From the NCBI GenBank assembly GCA_002786385.1, contig PGCN01000012.1, positions 308,531-372,530 on the forward strand: a stretch of DNA of 64,000 bases, given 5' to 3'. The stretch comes from Flavobacterium sp. FEMGT703F (GTDB lineage: Bacteria; Bacteroidota; Bacteroidia; Flavobacteriales; Flavobacteriaceae). This document shows positions 18,801 to 26,847 of this stretch, one piece after another (the first letter of the stretch is position 1; every line of letters begins with the position of its first letter). The position numbers and the translations under genes were made by a program. The notes under the pieces were generated by a model that saw nothing but the letters and a program-made list of their open reading frames with translations, did not search any database and was not told the DNA's origin.

Positions 18801-18840
18801 CTCAGCTACTTAGTTACTCAGCCACTTAGCACTTCAAACA
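18801..18840 (+). repeat. 8-nt word array downstream of the Crp-like gene
   Basis: Four octads of CTCAGnnn/CTTAGnnn type (18801, 18809, 18817, 18825) and a degenerate fifth are in perfect phase. The words match the right half of the array before clpX (48891-48926), so the two loci are related although the genes are not. Confidence 0.75.
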
Positions 18841-18891
18841 TTTCTTAACCTACATTAAGTGTTCCAACTTACCCTTGATTGTAAATTTGTA

Positions 18892-18899
18892 TCATAATA
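18892..18899 (+). promoter_or_regulatory. -7 box (TAAATTTG) for the pirin transcript
   Basis: TAAATTTG fits the consensus and would give a leader of about 70-75 bases before pirin. The leader contains a 10-codon ORF and an 8-bp hairpin (18924-18931 with 18935-18942). Confidence 0.45.
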
Positions 18900-18918
18900 A
18901 TTACTAAATTTATACATC

Positions 18919-18951
18919 ATGGCATCGAAACTTTGTTTCGATTGCATTTGA
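18919..18951 (+). CDS. Possible 10-codon leader peptide MASKLCFDCI
   Basis: ATG at 18919 opens a 10-codon ORF with two cysteines, ending in TGA at 18949-18951, 27 bases before the pirin ATG. Codons 2-8 coincide with an ATCGAAAC/GTTTCGAT hairpin. The position in the leader of a redox-related gene suggests an attenuator or upstream ORF, but this is speculative; a 10-codon ORF can easily occur by chance. Confidence 0.3.
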   Translation: MASKLCFDCI

Positions 18952-18978
18952 CCATTAAAAAACAAACTAAAAAAGCAA

Positions 18979-19695
18979 ATGAAAAATATCGTATTACACA
19001 AAGCCGAGACCAGAGGGCATGCCAATCATGGTTGGTTGGATGCACATCATACCTTTAGTTTTGCCAGTTACTATAATCCCGACCGAGTACAGTTTGGCGT
19101 TTTACGTGTGTTAAACGACGACATAGTGGCCGGTGGCATGGGTTTCGGAACGCATCCGCATGACAATATGGAAATCATTACCATTCCGCTCGAAGGCGAT
19201 TTGGCGCACAAAGACAGCATGGGCAATACCGAAGTTATCAAATTTGGTGATGTGCAAGTTATGAGTGCCGGAACCGGAATCCAACACAGTGAATTCAATC
19301 CGAATCACGACCGCAGAACCAATTTGTTGCAAATTTGGGTCTTCCCGAAATACCGCAATGTGGAACCGCGTTACCAACAAATAACCTTAGACACCACCGA
19401 CCGTCACAATAAGTTACAACAAATTTTATCTCCTAATGCCGATGATGCCGGTGTTTGGATCCACCAAGATGCTTGGTTTCACATGGGTAATTTAGACCAA
19501 GGTGTAACTTTGGAATACAGCCGTAAATTAGAAGGCAACGGTTTATACGTATTTGTAATCAAAGGAAATGTGAAAGTAGACGGACAAGACTTGTCCCAAC
19601 GCGATGGGTTAGGGATAACCGATTTTGAAAAAGTAACTTTTGAAGCGACTTCCGAGGCTGAAATCTTGTTGATGGAAGTACCTATGTTTCAATAA
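18979..19695 (+). CDS. Pirin family protein
   Basis: A 238-residue bicupin. The N-terminal cupin has the pirin metal ligands in GTHPHDNMEI (two histidines) and GIQHSEFNP (histidine and glutamate). The C-terminal cupin is present but less conserved. Bacterial pirins bind iron; some, such as YhhW, have quercetinase activity and others act as redox-linked regulators. It is followed by GNAT, OsmC, Fe-S and FMN reductase genes on the same strand. Confidence 0.92.
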   Translation: MKNIVLHKAETRGHANHGWLDAHHTFSFASYYNPDRVQFGVLRVLNDDIVAGGMGFGTHPHDNMEIITIPLEGDLAHKDSMGNTEVIKFGDVQVMSAGTGIQHSEFNPNHDRRTNLLQIWVFPKYRNVEPRYQQITLDTTDRHNKLQQILSPNADDAGVWIHQDAWFHMGNLDQGVTLEYSRKLEGNGLYVFVIKGNVKVDGQDLSQRDGLGITDFEKVTFEATSEAEILLMEVPMFQ

Positions 19696-19758
19696 TTAAA
19701 AACCTCCGCAAATTCGCAAACCAAATAATTGGTGCATTTGCGGTAAAACCTTAAAAAG

Positions 19759-20043
19759 ATGCAAAACGAAGTACAACTTAAAATAGACGGCAATAAAGGT
19801 TTTTTTTACATTGAAATAGAGGGCAAGCAAGAAGCCATGATGACCTTTGTTTTTGCCGGCGAAGATAAAATCATCATCGATCACACCGAAGTCAATCCCG
19901 GCAATGAAGGCAAAGGCTTTGGCAAAAAAATGGTCACCAAAGCCGTGGAATATGCTCGAGAAAACAACCTCAAAATCATTCCGCTCTGTCCTTTTGCCAA
20001 AAGTGTATTTGACAAGGTGGCCGAATTTAGAGACGTTTTATAA
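19759..20043 (+). CDS. Small GNAT-like N-acetyltransferase (YjdJ type)
   Basis: A 94-residue protein with only the core of the GNAT fold. The acetyl-CoA pyrophosphate loop is NPGNEGKGFGKKMV, followed by IIPLCPFAKSVFDK near the C-terminus. This short form matches the single-domain YjdJ-like family, often found near YjdI-type Fe-S proteins, as here. The acceptor is unknown. It begins 63 bases after pirin and lies 10 bases before osmC. Confidence 0.85.
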   Translation: MQNEVQLKIDGNKGFFYIEIEGKQEAMMTFVFAGEDKIIIDHTEVNPGNEGKGFGKKMVTKAVEYARENNLKIIPLCPFAKSVFDKVAEFRDVL

Positions 20044-20053
20044 TTAATAGTTT

Positions 20054-20461
20054 ATGGCAAATCTTTTAGAAAACAACGTAGAAGGTAAAATTGGCACCCA
20101 AAAATATTTGTGTTCCATTACATGGCGCAATGGTACTTTGTTGATGGACGAACCGGAAAATGTGGGCGGACAAAATATCGGTCCCGATCCGTTTTCTACT
20201 TTTTTAGCCTCTTTAGCCGGTTGTACATTATCTACCCTACGCATGTACATAGACCGAAAAGGATGGGACATCCCGGAAATTTTCATTTCACTAAACTTAT
20301 CTCAGGAAATTAAGGGCGAACTAGTCACTACCATCACTCGTGACATTTCGTTTTCAAACGAAGTAAGTCCGGAAATTAAAGAGCGATTATTGCTGATTGC
20401 CGAAAAATGCCCGGTCTCTAAAATTCTGAAAAACCAAATACAAATCGACACTAAAATCTAA
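20054..20461 (+). CDS. OsmC family protein
   Basis: A 135-residue OsmC/Ohr-fold protein with the two conserved redox cysteines, C57 (LASLAGCTLSTLRMY) and C119 (AEKCPVSKIL), expected for a thiol peroxidase acting on organic hydroperoxides. The N-terminus is shorter than classical OsmC, closer to YhfA-like members. It is part of the pirin-GNAT-OsmC-YjdI-reductase run, which supports an oxidative-stress role. Confidence 0.9.
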   Translation: MANLLENNVEGKIGTQKYLCSITWRNGTLLMDEPENVGGQNIGPDPFSTFLASLAGCTLSTLRMYIDRKGWDIPEIFISLNLSQEIKGELVTTITRDISFSNEVSPEIKERLLLIAEKCPVSKILKNQIQIDTKI

Positions 20462-20466
20462 AAATC

Positions 20467-20697
20467 ATGGATCCTAACAACCTAACCAAAGAATACACCA
20501 ACGGCGAAGTGACCATAGTATGGCAATCGGGCAAATGCATTCATTCGGCCAATTGCGTCAAAAACAATCCGGATGTATTTAAACCTAAGGAAAAACCTTG
20601 GATTACACCCAAAGGTTCGACTACTGAAAAAATTATCGAAACCATCAACAAATGTCCGTCGGGCGCCTTGACGTATTATTTAAACCAAGCAAAATGA
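20467..20697 (+). CDS. Small iron-sulfur protein, YjdI/divergent 4Fe-4S type
   Basis: A 76-residue protein with C24, H26 and C30 in SGKCIHSANC and C63 in NKCPSGAL, the pattern of the divergent mono-cluster family (Fer4_19). Only three cysteines are present, so a histidine or external ligand may complete the cluster. It follows osmC by 5 bases and overlaps the reductase by 4 bases (ATGA), suggesting coupled synthesis and possibly electron exchange with the flavoprotein. Confidence 0.88.
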   Translation: MDPNNLTKEYTNGEVTIVWQSGKCIHSANCVKNNPDVFKPKEKPWITPKGSTTEKIIETINKCPSGALTYYLNQAK

Positions 20698-21218
20698 AAA
20701 GAATACTAGCTTTTGGCGGTTCGTCGAGCCGGAATTCGATTAACAAACAACTGGCCGTTTATGCCGCTAATTTGTTTGAAAATACCAGCATTGAAGTATT
20801 AGATTTAAACGATTACGATATGCCTGTTTTTTCCGTTGACCGTGAAAAGGAAAACGGGATTCATCCTTTGGCTCAGGATTTTTATGATAAAATGGGTCGA
20901 GCTGATTTCATAGTGCTTTCCTTGGCCGAGCATAACGGCGCTTATTCAGCCGCTTTCAAAAATATCTTGGATTGGGCATCTCGTATCAACGCTAAAACCT
21001 TCCAACAAAAACCCATGCTTTTATTGGCTACTTCTCCCGGTGCTCGTGGCGGCTCTAGTGTTTTAGAGATTGCTACTAAACGATTCCCTTTTCAAGGCGC
21101 TGACCTGAAAGGAAGTTTTTCTTTGCCGAGTTTTCACGATAATTTTAAAGACGGAAAAATTGTTAATTCCGAATTGGAACAGGCATTGAAAGAAATAGTT
21201 TCAAACATCAACTTATAA
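20694..21218 (+). CDS. NADPH-dependent FMN reductase family protein
   Basis: 174 residues starting at MKRILAFGGSSSRNS, with ATG 20694 overlapping the YjdI stop. It is a flavodoxin-like fold with the FMN phosphate loop GGSSSRNSIN and an AEHNGAYSAAFKNILDW segment typical of the NAD(P)H:FMN/azoreductase (ArsH/ChrR-like) group. It probably reduces quinones, FMN or other small oxidants. Last gene of the run, closed by a strong terminator. Confidence 0.88.
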   Translation: MKRILAFGGSSSRNSINKQLAVYAANLFENTSIEVLDLNDYDMPVFSVDREKENGIHPLAQDFYDKMGRADFIVLSLAEHNGAYSAAFKNILDWASRINAKTFQQKPMLLLATSPGARGGSSVLEIATKRFPFQGADLKGSFSLPSFHDNFKDGKIVNSELEQALKEIVSNINL

Positions 21219-21221
21219 AAA

Positions 21222-21249
21222 AAGCCCTAACAATCGTTAGGGCTTTTTG
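21222..21249. terminator. Bidirectional terminator
   Basis: A 9-bp stem AGCCCTAAC/GTTAGGGCT (21223-21231, 21236-21244) with A-run and T-run flanks serves the convergent reductase and membrane-protein genes. Confidence 0.92.
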
Positions 21250-21250
21250 A

Positions 21251-22867
21251 TTATTGGTACGCTTTATTGTCAAATCGGGTGACATCGATTATTTTTTCTT
21301 CATCAATATCAAATGAAATTTCCACACTATCGCCTACTACTGTAATGGGTAACTCTCCGGATACTTGGGTAGAACCTACAAATATTCTCGGATAATCTTT
21401 GATGGTGAAATAGTAAAAACTGTTACCATTTTTCACATCATTCTGAATTCGTGTAATAACAGATTTAATGCTTTTTTTAGCTTCCGCACTACTCGGGTTT
21501 ATTTTATTGCCGGAAGAGTTGTAGGCACTCTTGAAAGCCGTTAAAGTTTCTCTCATCGAGTTCCCAACGCCTACTATAGTATAATCGTTAATGGCTACCA
21601 TCGCATACATTTTTACCAAACCACCATCATCTTTTAAAGTCATTACATAAGTGGGAATATTGTTGATGTTATAAGGAATGGGCAACGAAGCGCGATAACC
21701 CTTCTCTTGCACTTTCCCTTCAGCCGATTGCTGAGCGGCATATTCTGTAGCACCGCTTTGTTTGTAAAAAGTGGTTTCTTTGGTTCGGGTATCGACTAAA
21801 ACAAACCCAACAGCACTTTCGTCGCTGCCCACAGAAGTCAATCCGGTGTACCAATACGAACGGTCATTTTTGCCGTAAACCAAAGTTAACCCTTCAGTGA
21901 TTTGCAATTTATCACGGTTGGAAAAGTTCCAATAGCCGTTAATCAGTTCGCCCCAATCGTTCAACTGTTCTTCTACAATTACCGCCGGCTGAATGCGATC
22001 TACCCAGGCCGGTGTATCGGCTATAGCATATTGTTGTATCGCTCCGGTTTGGGCATCTACCACCAAAACGCCGGTAGCATCTTTACCCGAAAACCCGATT
22101 TCTTTTTGGTAAGTGGAAATTACCCAATACGGATTTCCTTTTTCGTCAATTTCAAAAACAAAATCTTCCAAACCGGTAGTTGCATAACCGTTAAAATAAA
22201 CATGTCTGTGAATATCGCTTTGGAAATAGGCCCCCGGTTGGTATTTTATTTTGAGCGGTTTGTTGTCTATAGTTTCTACCAATCTAACATCGCGTTCGTT
22301 GGTGGCGGAAACCATAACATAGCCCGGCGTTCCTTCTGGGTTGTTAAACCATTTGAAAAATCCGGAGTGCAACAATGGCGCCACCCAGAACAATTCGTTG
22401 TTGACTTTTTGAATGGCAAATCTCCCCAATTGAATCTGACTTCCTAGAGCCGGCTGAGAACCGATAATTTTTTCCCCTAACAAATACGCTAACTCCTGAT
22501 CGACTACTCTGATTTTGTCCATAGAAATCGGTGCTATATGTTTGGAAATCTCATTTCCTTTCTTCACTTCGCCAATCATTTTTTGATATTTGGAAGTGTA
22601 CAAAAAGGTGGCTGATGTGATTAAAGGCAATACCGTTACATAACCAAGAACGACTGCCATAGCCAAAAGTATCCACTTTTTGGGCTTTTGATTTACAATG
22701 AATTTCTTTCCGGCTTTATCAGTGCTAATGCCCAAAGAAAACAAGAACAAGAAAAACAACAATACTAAAACAATGACGCCAACACTGTAAAATCCGTAGT
22801 TGAGAACCGGCATTGCTAAATAAATGAGCAAAAAGAAAAGAATTACAAACAGTAAATACTTCTTCAT
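21251..22867 (-). CDS. Unrecognised membrane protein with large extracytoplasmic domain
   Basis: A 538-residue protein I cannot assign. Residues 1-45 hold two long hydrophobic segments, and a third lies near 65-90 (KWILLAMAVVLGYVTVLPLI). The remaining 440 residues are soluble and beta-rich, with segments such as GVLVVDAQTGAIQQYAI reminiscent of repeated propeller- or PepSY-like sheets and no cysteine pattern. It stands alone between a shared terminator and a divergent fabD, so context gives no function. Confidence 0.75.
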   Translation of the reverse strand: MKKYLLFVILFFLLIYLAMPVLNYGFYSVGVIVLVLLFFLFLFSLGISTDKAGKKFIVNQKPKKWILLAMAVVLGYVTVLPLITSATFLYTSKYQKMIGEVKKGNEISKHIAPISMDKIRVVDQELAYLLGEKIIGSQPALGSQIQLGRFAIQKVNNELFWVAPLLHSGFFKWFNNPEGTPGYVMVSATNERDVRLVETIDNKPLKIKYQPGAYFQSDIHRHVYFNGYATTGLEDFVFEIDEKGNPYWVISTYQKEIGFSGKDATGVLVVDAQTGAIQQYAIADTPAWVDRIQPAVIVEEQLNDWGELINGYWNFSNRDKLQITEGLTLVYGKNDRSYWYTGLTSVGSDESAVGFVLVDTRTKETTFYKQSGATEYAAQQSAEGKVQEKGYRASLPIPYNINNIPTYVMTLKDDGGLVKMYAMVAINDYTIVGVGNSMRETLTAFKSAYNSSGNKINPSSAEAKKSIKSVITRIQNDVKNGNSFYYFTIKDYPRIFVGSTQVSGELPITVVGDSVEISFDIDEEKIIDVTRFDNKAYQ

Positions 22868-22935
22868 AGTTTTTTGGGTTTTAAGTTTAGCTATTTGACG
22901 TAAATCTACACCTTAAAGTTACAATTTCACCTGAG

Positions 22936-22968
22936 TTGTTCTTTATTCCGCAGTTATCCTTATTTTTG
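22936..22968 (+). promoter_or_regulatory. Promoter of fabD (TTG, 22-nt spacer, TATTTTTG)
   Basis: TTG at 22936-22938 and TATTTTTG at 22961-22968 have 22-base spacing, within the flavobacterial range. The fabD ATG follows 18 bases after the -7 box. Because the box lies inside a longer in-frame ORF, it also argues for the ATG at 22987. Confidence 0.6.
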
Positions 22969-22986
22969 TCCTCTAATTTTATTTCT

Positions 22987-23859
22987 ATGAAAGCATACGT
23001 ATTTCCCGGTCAAGGCGCTCAATTCACCGGAATGGGCAAAGACCTATATGAAAATTCGGCTGTAGCCAAAGCGCTTTTTGAACAAGCCAACGAAATTTTG
23101 GGCTTCCGAATTACCGATATTATGTTTGAAGGCACTGCCGATGAACTCAAAGAAACCAAAGTAACCCAACCGGCCGTATTTTTACACTCGGTGATTTTGG
23201 CCAAAACGTTAGAAAATTTCCAACCCGATATGGTTGCCGGTCACTCATTAGGAGAGTTTTCGGCTTTGGTAGCCAATGGTACTTTGTCGTTTGAAGACGG
23301 CTTGAAGTTGGTTTCCCAACGTGCGATAGCCATGCAAAAAGCTTGCGAGATTAAGCCTTCTACTATGGCAGCTGTTTTAGGTTTAGACGATACAATTGTA
23401 GAAGACGTTTGTGCTTCTATTGATGGTGTTGTCGTAGCAGCCAATTACAACTGTCCCGGACAATTAGTAATTTCAGGCGAATTTACAGCCGTGGAAAAAG
23501 CTTGTGAAGCGATGAAAGCCGCGGGTGCCAAAAGAGCCTTATTACTACCGGTAGGCGGAGCATTCCATTCGCCTATGATGGAACCGGCTCGAGAAGAATT
23601 AGCCGCCGCTATTGAAGCTACTACTTTCCACACACCAAGCTGTCCGGTTTACCAAAACGTTACAGCCAGCGCCGTTTCTGATGCCAATGAAATCAAGAAA
23701 AACTTAATCATCCAGTTGACCGCTCCGGTAAAATGGACGCAATCGGTACAACAAATGATTAAAGACGGTGCGACTAGTTTTACGGAAGTGGGTCCCGGAA
23801 AAGTTTTAGTTGGCTTAGTCAACAAAATTGATCGTGAAGTAGAGACGATTTCGGCTTAA
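22987..23859 (+). CDS. fabD: Malonyl-CoA:ACP acyltransferase
   Basis: 290 residues starting at MKAYVFPGQGAQFTGMG. The upstream in-frame extension is rejected because the promoter lies within it. The catalytic serine is S87 in AGHSLGEF, with the histidine in GGAFHSPMM. FabD transfers malonyl groups to acyl carrier protein in type II fatty acid synthesis. Length is normal. No other fab gene is adjacent. A 10-bp hairpin follows the stop. Confidence 0.95.
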   Translation: MKAYVFPGQGAQFTGMGKDLYENSAVAKALFEQANEILGFRITDIMFEGTADELKETKVTQPAVFLHSVILAKTLENFQPDMVAGHSLGEFSALVANGTLSFEDGLKLVSQRAIAMQKACEIKPSTMAAVLGLDDTIVEDVCASIDGVVVAANYNCPGQLVISGEFTAVEKACEAMKAAGAKRALLLPVGGAFHSPMMEPAREELAAAIEATTFHTPSCPVYQNVTASAVSDANEIKKNLIIQLTAPVKWTQSVQQMIKDGATSFTEVGPGKVLVGLVNKIDREVETISA

Positions 23860-23885
23860 TACATTTCGAAAATAATTATAAAATA

Positions 23886-23928
23886 CAATCCTCGTGAAAC
23901 ATTGATTTTACGAGGATTGCTTATTTTT
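23886..23928 (+). terminator. fabD terminator overlapping the next promoter
   Basis: A perfect 10-bp stem CAATCCTCGT/ACGAGGATTG (23886-23895, 23910-23919, 14-base loop) is followed by GCTTATTTTT. The loop contains the TTG and the tail contains the -7 box of the next gene. Confidence 0.7.
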
Positions 23929-23929
23929 G
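23902..23929 (+). promoter_or_regulatory. Promoter of the LytM-like gene, six bases before its ATG
   Basis: TTG 23902-23904 and TATTTTTG 23922-23929 are 17 bases apart. Only six bases separate the -7 box from ATG 23936, so the transcript is probably leaderless. Confidence 0.6.
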
Positions 23930-23935
23930 TGTACT

Positions 23936-24613
23936 ATGAATACAATACGCGATATTTTACAGCAAACCGAATCGGCTAAAGTCATTGCCAACCACATTGA
24001 CTATGCAGATTATGTAGCTTTAGATTTATCGGTAACCAACACCGATTTAGCCGGGCAATCCTTAACTGCCGCTAAAGATTATGAGCATTATATACAGCGT
24101 TATTTGGATAATCATCAGGCACAAATTGCCTTTGGCGGTTATAATGAAACCCGAAATTTATACCAAAGAAGTACGGTTTTCAAAAACGAAAACACAGACG
24201 AGCGCAACATCCATATCGGTTTAGACTTATGGATAAACGAGGCCGCACCGATATATGCCGCTTTGGAAGGTAAGATTCACAGTTTTCAATACAATGAAGC
24301 TATGGGCGATTACGGTCCGACTATTATTTTAGAACACGAAATTGAAGGTTATAAATTTCACACGCTTTACGGTCATTTGAGTTTAGACAGTTTGAAAGAT
24401 AAAAGTGTGGGACAAAAGATAGCCAAAGGCGAACCAATTGCTGAATTAGGCTTGCCTCCTATAAACGGCGATTACGCACCACATTTGCATTTTCAAATCA
24501 TCATCGATATGGAAAACAAACAAGGTGATTATCCCGGAGTATGCAGTTCTAAAACCTTGGCATTTTATTTGCAGAATTGTCCTGATCCCAATTTATTATT
24601 AAAAATTAAATAA
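23936..24613 (+). CDS. M23 (LytM-like) metallopeptidase domain protein without signal peptide
   Basis: 225 residues from ATG 23936; an upstream TTG in frame overlaps the promoter. The M23 core has H93 and D97 in HIGLDLW, H147 in YGHL and the HLH motif H183/H185. This is a complete zinc site by family comparison. Most M23 endopeptidases act on peptidoglycan outside the cytoplasm, yet this N-terminus (MNTIRDILQQTESA) has no hydrophobic stretch, so the protein should be cytosolic or exported by another route. Its substrate is therefore open. Confidence 0.85.
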   Translation: MNTIRDILQQTESAKVIANHIDYADYVALDLSVTNTDLAGQSLTAAKDYEHYIQRYLDNHQAQIAFGGYNETRNLYQRSTVFKNENTDERNIHIGLDLWINEAAPIYAALEGKIHSFQYNEAMGDYGPTIILEHEIEGYKFHTLYGHLSLDSLKDKSVGQKIAKGEPIAELGLPPINGDYAPHLHFQIIIDMENKQGDYPGVCSSKTLAFYLQNCPDPNLLLKIK

Positions 24614-24621
24614 AAATAAAC

Positions 24622-24882
24622 ATGAAAAAGATTGTTTTATCCTTGGCCTTAGTAGCTTTATTAGCTTCTTGTAAAGACGAAACCCAAGAAAAGTTAGACG
24701 CTGCTAAAGATGCTTTAAAAGAAGAAGTGAACGAAACCATAGATTCTGCTACCATTAAAGCCAATATCAAAATCGATTCGTTAAAAGAAAAAACCAAAGC
24801 CAAAATTGACAGTGCCAAACTCAAAAGTGCTGAAAAAATGGAGGAAGCAGCCCAAAAGCTGAAAGAATCAGTAAAAAAATAA
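24622..24882 (+). CDS. Small helical lipoprotein
   Basis: 86 residues with a lipoprotein signal (SLALVALLASC, acylated cysteine C17). The mature part is almost entirely charged amphipathic helix, rich in K, E, A and D, with repeating KAKIDSAK-like blocks, like coiled-coil or apolipophorin-like envelope proteins. Eight bases separate it from the M23-like gene. Function unknown. Confidence 0.75.
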   Translation: MKKIVLSLALVALLASCKDETQEKLDAAKDALKEEVNETIDSATIKANIKIDSLKEKTKAKIDSAKLKSAEKMEEAAQKLKESVKK

Positions 24883-24888
24883 GTCAAA

Positions 24889-24916
24889 ATCCCATGTGTA
24901 AGCGTGGGATTTTTTA
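24889..24916. terminator. Terminator between lipoprotein and EamA genes
   Basis: The stem ATCCCATG/CGTGGGAT (24889-24896, 24903-24910, one T:G pair) is followed by TTTTTTATT on the plus strand. An A-run upstream could let it work on the minus strand too. Confidence 0.75.
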
Positions 24917-25804
24917 TTGACGCTTATAGTTGGTTATGAAAACACCCAAAACAATCAATACGGTCGCAATTAGGAAATCGAAGGTGATTACTTCATCGAG
25001 CAACAACCAACCCAAGAAGACAGCTATGGCTGTATTGAAATAATTCAAGACCGTAATTTGAATGGCCGAAACTCTTTTGAGCGCATAATGGTAAGCGAAA
25101 AAAGCTATCACCGAACCGAAAATCGAAAGGTATAACGTTGCTCCGATGCTGCGAGCACTCCAAGTACTAAAATCGACATTCGGGTTGAAAAGCAAAGCCA
25201 ATACGAACTGCACTACAGCCGCTATAGAAAACTGATAAAATAAATTCAGCGCAATGTTATTGGATTTGTGCGTGTGCATTTTGGTATACAATGTTCCAAA
25301 AGACCAAGATAAAATGGCGATGCTGAGAAACAACACACCGGTTTTATAATTCGGATCCAAAATATCACCTAACCCATCTCGGAAAATAAAAACTACACCC
25401 AAAAAGCCAATCAAAACCCCGATAAATCCTTTAAAGGTTGGTTTTTGCAAACCGGTAGCTGTACCGCCCAAAAAAACTACTAATGGTGAGAGCGCGCTTA
25501 AGATAGACGTTAGTCCGCTGGGCAAAGTTTTTTCGGCTATGGTAGTGAAACCATTGGCTAACACTATCATTAAAATAGCCGGAATAAATTGGAGTTTGAA
25601 GTTTTCCCAACCAATCCATGCCAATTGTTTTTTATACAACAAAATAGCCAAAACTATCAAGGCAGCCAATCCTTGACGGCTCGAAGTAATGTACCATTCC
25701 GGTATGGTTTCAACCGCTATGCGAATGCCCAAATAGGTTGTACCCCAAACTACTGCTACAATAAACAGACAAAAAAGCAGTTTTAAATCGGGTTTTGACG
25801 ACAT
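24914..25804 (-). CDS. EamA/DMT family transporter
   Basis: About 296 residues from MSSKPDLKLLF; a TTG nine bases upstream is less likely. It has ten hydrophobic helices arranged as two EamA repeats (GTTYLGIRIAVETIPEWYITSSRQGLAAL in the first half, FGTLYTKMH and VFLGWLLLDEVIT in the second), typical of drug/metabolite exporters. The substrate cannot be predicted. It follows galE by 24 bases on the same strand and is probably the last gene of that operon. Confidence 0.88.
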   Translation of the reverse strand: MSSKPDLKLLFCLFIVAVVWGTTYLGIRIAVETIPEWYITSSRQGLAALIVLAILLYKKQLAWIGWENFKLQFIPAILMIVLANGFTTIAEKTLPSGLTSILSALSPLVVFLGGTATGLQKPTFKGFIGVLIGFLGVVFIFRDGLGDILDPNYKTGVLFLSIAILSWSFGTLYTKMHTHKSNNIALNLFYQFSIAAVVQFVLALLFNPNVDFSTWSARSIGATLYLSIFGSVIAFFAYHYALKRVSAIQITVLNYFNTAIAVFLGWLLLDEVITFDFLIATVLIVLGVFITNYKRQ

Positions 25805-25828
25805 TAAAAACAAGGATTGGAAGCCGGA

Positions 25829-26845
25829 TTAGCCTCTGATTTTTTGTTCCCATTTCCAAGCAGAAGCCAAACTTTCTTCCAAAGTCAATTCGGCTTTCCA
25901 ACCCAAAACGGTATTGGCTTTATCGGTATTGGCATAAGCCGACGTAATATCGCCTTCCCTTCTGCCTACTATTTGATAAGGTAATTTTTGTCCGGAAACT
26001 TTTTCAAACGCTTGAATGACTTCCAACACTGAACTTCCTGTTCCTGTACCCAAATTGAAAGTTTCCACTTTTTCAGCATTTTGCTTATTCAGTAATCGTT
26101 GTAAAGCCACCACATGCGCTTTGGCCAAATCCACTACGTGTATGTAATCGCGAATGGCTGTCCCATCGGGCGTAGGATAATCGTTGCCGTAAACGGAAAG
26201 TTGCTGACGCAATCCCATACCGGTTTGCGTAATAAACGGCACCAAGTTTTGTGGAACACCGTTTGGTAATTCCCCAATTTCAGCACTTGGATGCGCACCA
26301 ACCGGATTGAAATAGCGCAATAAAATAGCGTTGATGTTGGTCACTTTGGTTGTATCGGTGATGATTTCTTCCCCAATTTGCTTGGTGTTCCCGTAAGGTG
26401 ACATGGCCGGTTGAACTGATGCGTCTTCTGTTATCGGCATTTTTTCGGCTTGTCCGTAAACGGTACAAGAAGAACTGAAAATAAAATTAGCTTCAGGAAT
26501 TTGGGACAATTCTTGGAGAATGTACACCAAAGTATTCAGGTTGTTCTCGTAGTATAATAACGGATTTTCCACACTTTCTCCCACTGCTTTCGATGCCGCA
26601 AAATGAATTACACCCACCACATCTTTATGTTGGTCAAAAAACTGTTGAACAGCAGCTTTATCACGCAAATCAATATTTTGGAAAAACGGTTTGTAGCCAA
26701 TGATTCGCTCAATTCCGTCTAAAACCGAAATAGAAGAATTGGATAAATTATCGATAATAACCGCTTCAAAACCGGCATTGTGTAACTCTACTACGGTGTG
26801 AGAACCAATAAAACCTAAACCTCCCGTTACTAAGACTTTTTTCAT
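25829..26845 (-). CDS. galE: UDP-glucose 4-epimerase
   Basis: A 338-residue short-chain dehydrogenase-type epimerase. It has the NAD loop GGLGFIGSH (8-16) and the catalytic pair Y151 and K155 in SPYGNTK, with serines 124-126. The substrate end AYANTDKANTVLGWKAE is typical of GalE. It interconverts UDP-glucose and UDP-galactose, possibly also the N-acetyl forms. It starts 2 bases after the sugar-aminotransferase-like gene, consistent with surface-sugar biosynthesis. Confidence 0.93.
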   Translation of the reverse strand: MKKVLVTGGLGFIGSHTVVELHNAGFEAVIIDNLSNSSISVLDGIERIIGYKPFFQNIDLRDKAAVQQFFDQHKDVVGVIHFAASKAVGESVENPLLYYENNLNTLVYILQELSQIPEANFIFSSSCTVYGQAEKMPITEDASVQPAMSPYGNTKQIGEEIITDTTKVTNINAILLRYFNPVGAHPSAEIGELPNGVPQNLVPFITQTGMGLRQQLSVYGNDYPTPDGTAIRDYIHVVDLAKAHVVALQRLLNKQNAEKVETFNLGTGTGSSVLEVIQAFEKVSGQKLPYQIVGRREGDITSAYANTDKANTVLGWKAELTLEESLASAWKWEQKIRG

Positions 26846-26847
26846 AA

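Noticed and set aside
21902..22447. 181-residue plus-strand ORF
   Set aside because: Antisense to the unrecognised membrane protein, which has a proper signal/helix start and a terminator on its own strand.
22936..22986. Longer start for FabD
   Set aside because: The TTG-N22-TATTTTTG promoter lies in this stretch, and FabD proteins begin with the MKAYVFPGQG block.
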